From assembly GCA_016793095.1 (NCBI GenBank), contig JAEUJQ010000046.1:62001-126000 (forward strand): 64,000 nucleotides of DNA, in the 5' to 3' direction. Source of the DNA: Myxococcaceae bacterium (GTDB lineage Bacteria; Myxococcota; Myxococcia; Myxococcales; Myxococcaceae). The notes below the pieces were generated by a model that saw only the letters and a program-made list of their open reading frames with translations, ran no database searches and had not been told where the DNA came from. Numbering within the stretch: the first letter of the stretch is position 1; every line of letters starts with the position of its first letter. Shown piece after piece: positions 54,462 to 64,000 of this stretch. The position numbers and the translations under genes are program-made.

Positions 54462-55171
54462 GCGGCTCCCTTCGTGTCCGACGCGATGTGTCCGTCACGG
54501 AACACCACGCGCCGCTTCGCCCACGCCGCGCACTTCGGATCGTGCGTCACCATGATCACCGTGATGCCGCGCCGCTCGTTGAGGCTCGAGATCAGCTGCA
54601 TGATCTCGTCGCTCGTCTTCGAGTCGAGGTTACCCGTGGGCTCGTCCGCGAGGATCACCTCGGGCTCGTTGACGAGCGCCCGCGCGATCGCCACGCGCTG
54701 CTGCTGCCCACCCGACAGCTGGTTGGGCCGCGCGTCTTCCCGCCCCGCGAGCCCCACCGCCTCGAGCGCGCTCGCCGCCCGCGCCTGCCGCTCGGCCAGG
54801 TCCACGCCCGCGTAGATGAGGGGCAGCGCGACGTTGTCGAGGGCGCTCGTGCGCGGCAGCAGGTTGTAGCTCTGGAAGATGAAGCCGAACTTCGCGTTCC
54901 GCAGCGCGGCCAGCACGTCGCCGTGGAGCGTCTGCACCGGGTGCCCCTCGATCAGGTACTCGCCAGACGTCGGCACGTCGAGGCAGCCCAGGATGCTCAC
55001 CGCCGTCGACTTGCCCGAGCCCGAGGCGCCGGTGATGGCGACGAACTCCGAGGGCGCGACCGAGAGATCGACCTCCTCGAGCGCCTTCACCAGCGCGGGG
55101 CCCTCGCCGAAGACCCGGCTCACCTTCCGCAGCTCGAGCAGCGGCGACTCAGGGAGCGCTGGTGAGCCCAT
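54458..55171 (-). CDS. MacB/LolD-type ABC transporter ATPase
   Basis: The 237-residue ATPase has Walker A GASGSGKST at residues 48-56, signature LSGGQQQRVAIARAL and Walker B VILADEPTGNLD, typical of the LolD/MacB ATPase class. It overlaps the end of the membrane-fusion gene by 23 bases and the permease by four, so the three-gene exporter is tightly coupled. Confidence 0.95.
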   Translation of the reverse strand: MGSPALPESPLLELRKVSRVFGEGPALVKALEEVDLSVAPSEFVAITGASGSGKSTAVSILGCLDVPTSGEYLIEGHPVQTLHGDVLAALRNAKFGFIFQSYNLLPRTSALDNVALPLIYAGVDLAERQARAASALEAVGLAGREDARPNQLSGGQQQRVAIARALVNEPEVILADEPTGNLDSKTSDEIMQLISSLNERRGITVIMVTHDPKCAAWAKRRVVFRDGHIASDTKGAA

Positions 55172-56396
55172 AGGCCCGCCTCCCTTCCGGCGTGAGATCG
55201 ACGATCACCGCGGCGCCCGACGGCAGCTGCCCGTCGCCGATCGCGGTCGCCTCGCCGTCCGACAGCCCGGGCGTCACCGGCACCCGGCGCACCTGCTCCC
55301 CCTCGAGCACGTACACGCCCGGCGTCTTCTCGGGCGTCTGGCCCGGCGGCACGAAGTGCAGCGCGCCGTTCGGCAGCTGCTCGGCCCGCTCCGCCTGCCC
55401 GGTGCGGATGCGCACGTTCGCCGTCATGCCCGGCTTGAGGCTGAGGTCCAGGTTGTCCACCGACACGACGACGCCGTAGGTGACGACGTCCTGCACGACG
55501 CGCGCGGAGTTCCGCACCTCGGTCACCGCGCCCTCGTAGACGCGGTCGGGCCAGGCGTTGACGCCGAAGGTGACGCGCTGCCCCTCGCGCACCTCGCCGA
55601 TGTCGGCCTCGTCCACCGCCGCCACCACCTCCATCTTCCGCAGGTCGGCCGCGACGGTGAACAGCACCGGCGTCTGCAGCATCGACGCCACCGTCTGCCC
55701 GGGATCGACGTTGCGGGTGATGACGACGCCGTCGATGGGCGCGCGGATCACGGCGTGGGTCAGGTTGGTGCGCGCGAGCGACGCCTGCGCCTGCTGCGCC
55801 GCGACCGTCGCCTCGGCGGCGCCCACGCGCGCGAGGGCCAGGTTCACCGCCGTCAGCGCCGCCTCGTGCTCGCTCTGCGTCTGCGCGCCCTGCGAGAACA
55901 GCCCGTCGGAGCGCGCCTTGTTGCGCTCTGCCTGCGCGAGATCGGCCTTCGCCTGGGCGAGCTGGGCCCGGCTCGCGGCGGCCATCGCCTCGGCCTGCGC
56001 CGCCTGGGCCTTGAGCGCGCCCTCGTCGAAGCGCGCCAGCACCTGGCCCTGCTTCACGCGATCGTTGTAGTCGACCTCCACCGTGGCCACGCGCCCCGAG
56101 ATCTCGGCGCCCACGCTCACCGTCGCGACCGCGTCCACCCGCCCCGTCGCGCGCACCTCACGAACGAGCGGCGCCACCACCACCGTCGCTGTGCGGAACC
56201 GCGCCGCCATCGGCACCGGCTTCGGCCGCGTGAGGAAGAAGACGCCCACGCCGAGGCCCACGAGGCCCAGCACCACCACGAGGATCACCAGCCGCCGACG
56301 TGCTTGCCGCTTGCGCTCGCGCTCGATCAGCTCGGGCAAGCTGCTGGTCCTCAAAGGCACGACTCTGGGAATGGTGGGCTCGGACGCGGCGCTCAT
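55149..56396 (-). CDS. MacA/HlyD-type membrane fusion protein
   Basis: The 415-residue protein has one membrane helix (LVILVVVLGLVGLGVGVFFL), a biotinyl-lipoyl half motif (GAEISGRVATVEVDYNDRVK) and a long Ala/Gln-rich coiled-coil hairpin at about residues 115-205. The second lipoyl half (HAVIRAPIDGVVITRNVDPG) and beta-barrel domains follow. It should bridge the permease to an outer-membrane channel; no TolC-like gene is present in the window. The ATG at 56396 is preferred to 56414 because AGGAG lies nine bases before it. Confidence 0.92.
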   Translation of the reverse strand: MSAASEPTIPRVVPLRTSSLPELIERERKRQARRRLVILVVVLGLVGLGVGVFFLTRPKPVPMAARFRTATVVVAPLVREVRATGRVDAVATVSVGAEISGRVATVEVDYNDRVKQGQVLARFDEGALKAQAAQAEAMAAASRAQLAQAKADLAQAERNKARSDGLFSQGAQTQSEHEAALTAVNLALARVGAAEATVAAQQAQASLARTNLTHAVIRAPIDGVVITRNVDPGQTVASMLQTPVLFTVAADLRKMEVVAAVDEADIGEVREGQRVTFGVNAWPDRVYEGAVTEVRNSARVVQDVVTYGVVVSVDNLDLSLKPGMTANVRIRTGQAERAEQLPNGALHFVPPGQTPEKTPGVYVLEGEQVRRVPVTPGLSDGEATAIGDGQLPSGAAVIVDLTPEGRRAYGLTSAP

Positions 56397-56545
56397 GCCT
56401 GAGCGCTCCTGCATCGGGTGTGCGGTCTCGTGAATCGAGGCAGTTGGGGCGCTGAAGGGCGCAGCGCTTTCGCCCCCGCCGAAACGCCTGCGTTGAGCTG
56501 ACGCACCGCATTGAAGCCGGAAGTCCGCGGGCCTATCGTCGTCTA

Positions 56546-61099
<4,554 letters not shown>

Positions 61100-61102
61100 G
61101 CC

Positions 61103-62551
61103 ATGGGCAAGACGACCGGCTTCCTCGAGTGGAACCGCGAGCACCCGCCGAAGCGAGAGAAGGCCGAGCGCCTGCACGACTCCCGCGAGTTCGTGCTGCC
61201 GCTCGCGCCCGAGCAGGCGAACAAGCAGGCCGGCCGCTGCATGGACTGCGGCGTGCCGTTCTGCCAGCAGGGCTGCCCCCTGGGGAACCCGATCCCCGAC
61301 TTCAACGAGCACGTGTGGAAGGGCCGCTGGCGCGACGCCCACCTCGCGCTCGCGTCCACCAACAACTTCCCCGAGTTCACCGGCCGCCTCTGCCCCGCGC
61401 CGTGCGAGGCCGCCTGCACGCTCTCGGTGAACCAGGACCCCGTCACCATCGAGCAGCTCGAGAAGGAGATCATCGAGCGCGCCTTCAAGGAGGGCTGGGT
61501 CACCGCGCAGCCCCCGACGTTCCGCACGGGGAAGACGGTGGCCGTCGTCGGCAGTGGACCCGCGGGCCTCGCCGCCGCCGCGCAGCTCAACAAGGCGGGC
61601 CACCACGTCACGGTGTTCGAGAAGGACGATCGCCTCGGGGGGCTGCTGCGCTACGGCATTCCCGACTTCAAGCTCGAGAAGCACGTCATCGATCGCCGCG
61701 TCGCGCTGCTCGAGGCCGAGGGCGTCACGTTCAAGCCAGGCGTCGAGCCGGGCAAGACGCTTCCGTGGACCGAGCTCAAGGCGGCCCACGACGCGGTGGT
61801 GATCGCCGTCGGCGCGCGCGCGCCGCGGGAGCTGCCCATTCCCGGGCGCGAGCTGACCGGCGTGGTGCAGGCCATGGACTACCTCGAGGCGGCCAACCGG
61901 CGGGTCGCCACCGAAGCGGGCGTGGAGGGGCTGGCCACGGGGAAGCGTGTCGTCGTGCTGGGCGGTGGAGACACCGGCTCCGACTGCCTCGGTACGGCGC
62001 TGCGCGAAGGCGCCGCCAGCGTGTCGCAGATCGAGCTGCTCCCCGCGCCGCCCGGCACGCGTCCACCCGGCAACCCCTGGCCCCAGTGGCCGCTGATCTT
62101 CCGCACCTCCTCCAGCCAGGACGAGGGCGGTCTGCGCACCTTCGGCTTCCTGACGAAGCGCCTCGTGGGCGAGGGAGGCAGGCTGGTGGCCCTCGAGGGC
62201 GTCGACGTGACGCTCGAGGACGGGAAGCTCGTGGAGCACCTGCAGAGCGCGCGCCGCCTCGAGGTCGACCTGCTCGTGCTCGCGCTCGGCTTCACCGGGC
62301 CTGACGTGTCGTCGCTGAAGCGGGAGCTGGGCGTCGAGCTCGACGCGCGGGGGAACGTGAAGGGCGACGGCGCCTTCGCGACCAACGTGCCCGGCGTGTT
62401 CGTCGCGGGAGACGCGCTGCGCGGCGCGAGCCTGATCGTGTGGGCGATCTCCGACGGACGCGAGGCAGCGCGTGGCGTCGATGCGTTCCTCACCGGCCAG
62501 CCCTCGCTGCTCCCCACCCGGGGACGCGACGCACCGTTCGGCGGCCGTTGA
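61103..62551 (+). CDS. gltD: glutamate synthase, small subunit
   Basis: The 482-residue protein has two N-terminal 4Fe-4S cysteine clusters (CMDCGVPFCQQGCPLGNPIP; GRLCPAPCEAACTL), an FAD-binding motif VAVVGSGPAGLAAAAQL and an NADPH motif RVVVLGGGDTGSDCLG. The closing FAD signature is NVPGVFVAGDALRGASLIVW. It feeds electrons from NADPH to GltB. It is separated from gltB by three bases and clearly forms an operon with it. Confidence 0.97.
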   Translation: MGKTTGFLEWNREHPPKREKAERLHDSREFVLPLAPEQANKQAGRCMDCGVPFCQQGCPLGNPIPDFNEHVWKGRWRDAHLALASTNNFPEFTGRLCPAPCEAACTLSVNQDPVTIEQLEKEIIERAFKEGWVTAQPPTFRTGKTVAVVGSGPAGLAAAAQLNKAGHHVTVFEKDDRLGGLLRYGIPDFKLEKHVIDRRVALLEAEGVTFKPGVEPGKTLPWTELKAAHDAVVIAVGARAPRELPIPGRELTGVVQAMDYLEAANRRVATEAGVEGLATGKRVVVLGGGDTGSDCLGTALREGAASVSQIELLPAPPGTRPPGNPWPQWPLIFRTSSSQDEGGLRTFGFLTKRLVGEGGRLVALEGVDVTLEDGKLVEHLQSARRLEVDLLVLALGFTGPDVSSLKRELGVELDARGNVKGDGAFATNVPGVFVAGDALRGASLIVWAISDGREAARGVDAFLTGQPSLLPTRGRDAPFGGR

Positions 62552-62582
62552 GACAGTGGTGACGGAACGCGTTTGACGCGGC

Positions 62583-62603
62583 TCAGGTGTCAGCTTCACC
62601 TGA
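62583..62603 (+). terminator. hairpin after gltD, possible terminator
   Basis: TCAGGTG (62583-62589) and CACCTGA (62597-62603) form a perfect 7-bp stem with a 7-base loop, 32 bases after the gltD stop. No U-run follows, so factor-independent termination is doubtful. It may instead be an operator for the downstream gene. Confidence 0.3.
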
Positions 62604-62640
62604 CGCGCGCTCTGGGCGGCTGCACCGTACACTCGCGGTG

Positions 62641-64000
62641 ATGTTCGCTCGTCAGTTCGCTCCGCTCCTCGACTCCCTGCCGGTCGCGTTCGCTGGTCAC
62701 GATGACGCCGGTCGCGTCCTCGTCTGGAACACCGCCGCCGAGCAGCTCCTGGGGTGGGCCCGGCAGGACGTGCTGGGTCATCCGTCTCCGCTGCCTGAGG
62801 TGCTCAGCCGCGCCACGGTGCCGCAGGTGCCCGCTGGCGTGCGCCCCGTGCCCGTCAAGCGCCGCGACGGCATGGAGCTCGAGCTGCTCACCGTGAGCAT
62901 GCCGATCCCCGGCGACCAGGGCTCGGCGACCGCGCTCTGGCGACTCGACACGCTGTCGCTCGAAGACGAGCTGAAGCTCCGCGCGATGTGCGCGCACGCC
63001 CCTGAAGGGGTCGTTGCCCTCGACCTCCACGGCACGATCCTCGAGGCGAACGAGGCGCTCGGCCGCATGCTCGGCAGGGAAGTTCACGCGCTCACGGGCA
63101 AGCCGATGAGCGCCCTCGCCTCGGACCCGGCCTCGGCCAGGCGCCTCGCGCTCCCGAGCGACCGACAGCGGCTCGCCGCCGACGGGGTCAGCCTGCTCCA
63201 CGCCAACGGCTCGGATGTCGTCGTTGACGTGCTCGCCACGCCCTTCGCGCCGAACAGCTGGGTCGGGTTCGTGCGCGACGTGACCGCCGCCGCCCGCCAC
63301 CGCGCTCAGCTCGCGCTCTTCGGGCAGATCTTCCAGGCGACCGCCGAGGCGATCCTCATCACCGACGCTGACAACACGATCGTCACCGCGAACCCGGCCT
63401 TCACTGCGATCACCGGCTACAGCCTCGAGGACGTCGTCGGGAAGAACCCCCGCCTGCTCTCGTCAGGACGCCACGATCGCGCGTTCTACGAGCAGCTCTG
63501 GCAGGCGCTGTCGCGCGAAGGCCAGTGGCAGGGCGAGCTCTGGAACCGTCGGAAGTCCGGCGCGGTGTACCCGGAGTGGGCCACCTTCACCGTCATTCGT
63601 GACGGCCGCGGCAGGATCACCAACTACGCCGCCGTCTTCTCAGACATCACCGCGGTCAAGCGCACCGAGGCGCAGCTCTCGTACCTCGCCCATCACGATC
63701 ACCTCACGGGCCTGCCCAATCGCACCCTGCTCTTCGATCGCCTCGCGCAGGCCATCGCCACGACGGCGCGCGATGGCACGTCGGTCGCCCTGCTGTTGGT
63801 GGATCTCGACGACTTCAAGACCGTCAACGGCTCGGTGGGGCACTCGACGGGCGACGAGACGCTGCGGGCGATCGGCCAGCGCCTGAAGGACCTGCTGCGT
63901 CAGTCCGACACGGTGGCACGCCTCGGCGGCGATGAGTTCGCGGTGGTGATCCCGGGGCTGGCTGACGTGCGGGACAGCTTCCAGATCGTCCAGAAGGTGC
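62641..64000 (+). CDS. PAS-PAS-GGDEF signalling protein (5' part, truncated by window edge)
   Basis: The 453 visible residues start at ATG 62641. Two to three PAS modules follow: residues 1-100 (VAFAGHDDAGRVLVWNTAAE), about 110-220 (GVVALDLHGTILEANEALGR) and about 225-345 (AILITDADNTIVTANPAFTA; GYSLEDVVGKNPRLLSSGRH). Then a GGDEF domain (HDHLTGLPNRTLLFDRLAQA) has an intact GGDEF motif in ARLGGDEFAVVIPG and an RxxD inhibitory site (RQSD) five residues before it. There is no signal peptide or membrane helix, so it is cytoplasmic. It is probably a diguanylate cyclase; many relatives carry a C-terminal EAL domain, which would lie outside the window. Confidence 0.9.
   Translation, partial: MFARQFAPLLDSLPVAFAGHDDAGRVLVWNTAAEQLLGWARQDVLGHPSPLPEVLSRATVPQVPAGVRPVPVKRRDGMELELLTVSMPIPGDQGSATALWRLDTLSLEDELKLRAMCAHAPEGVVALDLHGTILEANEALGRMLGREVHALTGKPMSALASDPASARRLALPSDRQRLAADGVSLLHANGSDVVVDVLATPFAPNSWVGFVRDVTAAARHRAQLALFGQIFQATAEAILITDADNTIVTANPAFTAITGYSLEDVVGKNPRLLSSGRHDRAFYEQLWQALSREGQWQGELWNRRKSGAVYPEWATFTVIRDGRGRITNYAAVFSDITAVKRTEAQLSYLAHHDHLTGLPNRTLLFDRLAQAIATTARDGTSVALLLVDLDDFKTVNGSVGHSTGDETLRAIGQRLKDLLRQSDTVARLGGDEFAVVIPGLADVRDSFQIVQKV

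Noticed and set aside
56415-56545. Sigma-70 promoter for gltB (TTGAAG and CTATCG)
   Set aside because: The -10 match is poor and would leave a leader of about 10 bases without a ribosome binding site.

Overview
The window is a high-GC, densely packed stretch of a Gram-negative chromosome. Its core is the long type IV pilus (T4P) cluster typical of Myxococcota: pilB, pilT, pilC, pilS, pilR, pilA, pilG, pilH, pilI, a second two-component pair, then pilM, pilN, pilO, pilP and pilQ, all colinear on the minus strand. The gene order, the pilG/H/I genes (best known from Myxococcus xanthus), GTG starts and many 1-4 base stop/start overlaps place the source in the myxobacterial lineage. The genus cannot be resolved by eye. 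No rRNA, tRNA, CRISPR, prophage or insertion sequence was recognised.

Layout, left to right. An MFS permease enters from the left edge (plus). From 966 to 41446 almost everything reads leftward. The envelope block is a PlsC/GPAT-like acyltransferase, an Omp85 protein with about seven POTRA repeats, a TamB homologue coupled to it by ATGA, an ExeA-like AAA ATPase and a 1020-residue TPR protein. Then come accC, accB, efp, a roadblock/LC7 protein and a cysteine-rich lipoprotein that directly follows pilQ. pilQ-pilM, a small XRE regulator, the second sigma-54 regulator and kinase, pilI-pilH-pilG and pilA follow. A plus-strand MFS/spermidine-synthase-like gene interrupts the cluster between pilA and pilR. 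pilR, pilS, pilC, pilT, pilB and ribF complete the leftward block. No prepilin peptidase gene (pilD) is present; M. xanthus carries one between pilI and the second kinase.

The right third is a metabolic and accessory mix. It holds trmB, a receiver-GGDEF protein, a small lipoprotein coupled to a protein with an Hfq/Sm-like tail, a von Willebrand A protein and a cupredoxin-type lipoprotein. The threonine operon thrA(metL)-thrB-thrC follows, then a RelE/ParE-type toxin-antitoxin pair. Next is a leftward MacA-MacB-type exporter operon that ends in an M23 peptidase lipoprotein with a 15-bp tandem repeat. gltB-gltD and a PAS-GGDEF protein cut by the right edge finish the window.

The T4P genes together would build and power a retractable pilus: PilB/PilT motors, PilC platform, PilM/N/O/P alignment complex, PilQ secretin and PilA pilin. 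A recognisable sigma-54 promoter in front of pilA fits control by PilS/PilR. The most novel candidates are the Hfq-like tail protein (43719-44732), the MacAB-like exporter joined to an M23 lipoprotein (51888-56396), the lipoprotein/roadblock pair appended to pilQ, the TPR/ExeA-like/TamB/Omp85/acyltransferase envelope block, and an operator-like palindrome in front of the XRE gene inside the pil cluster.
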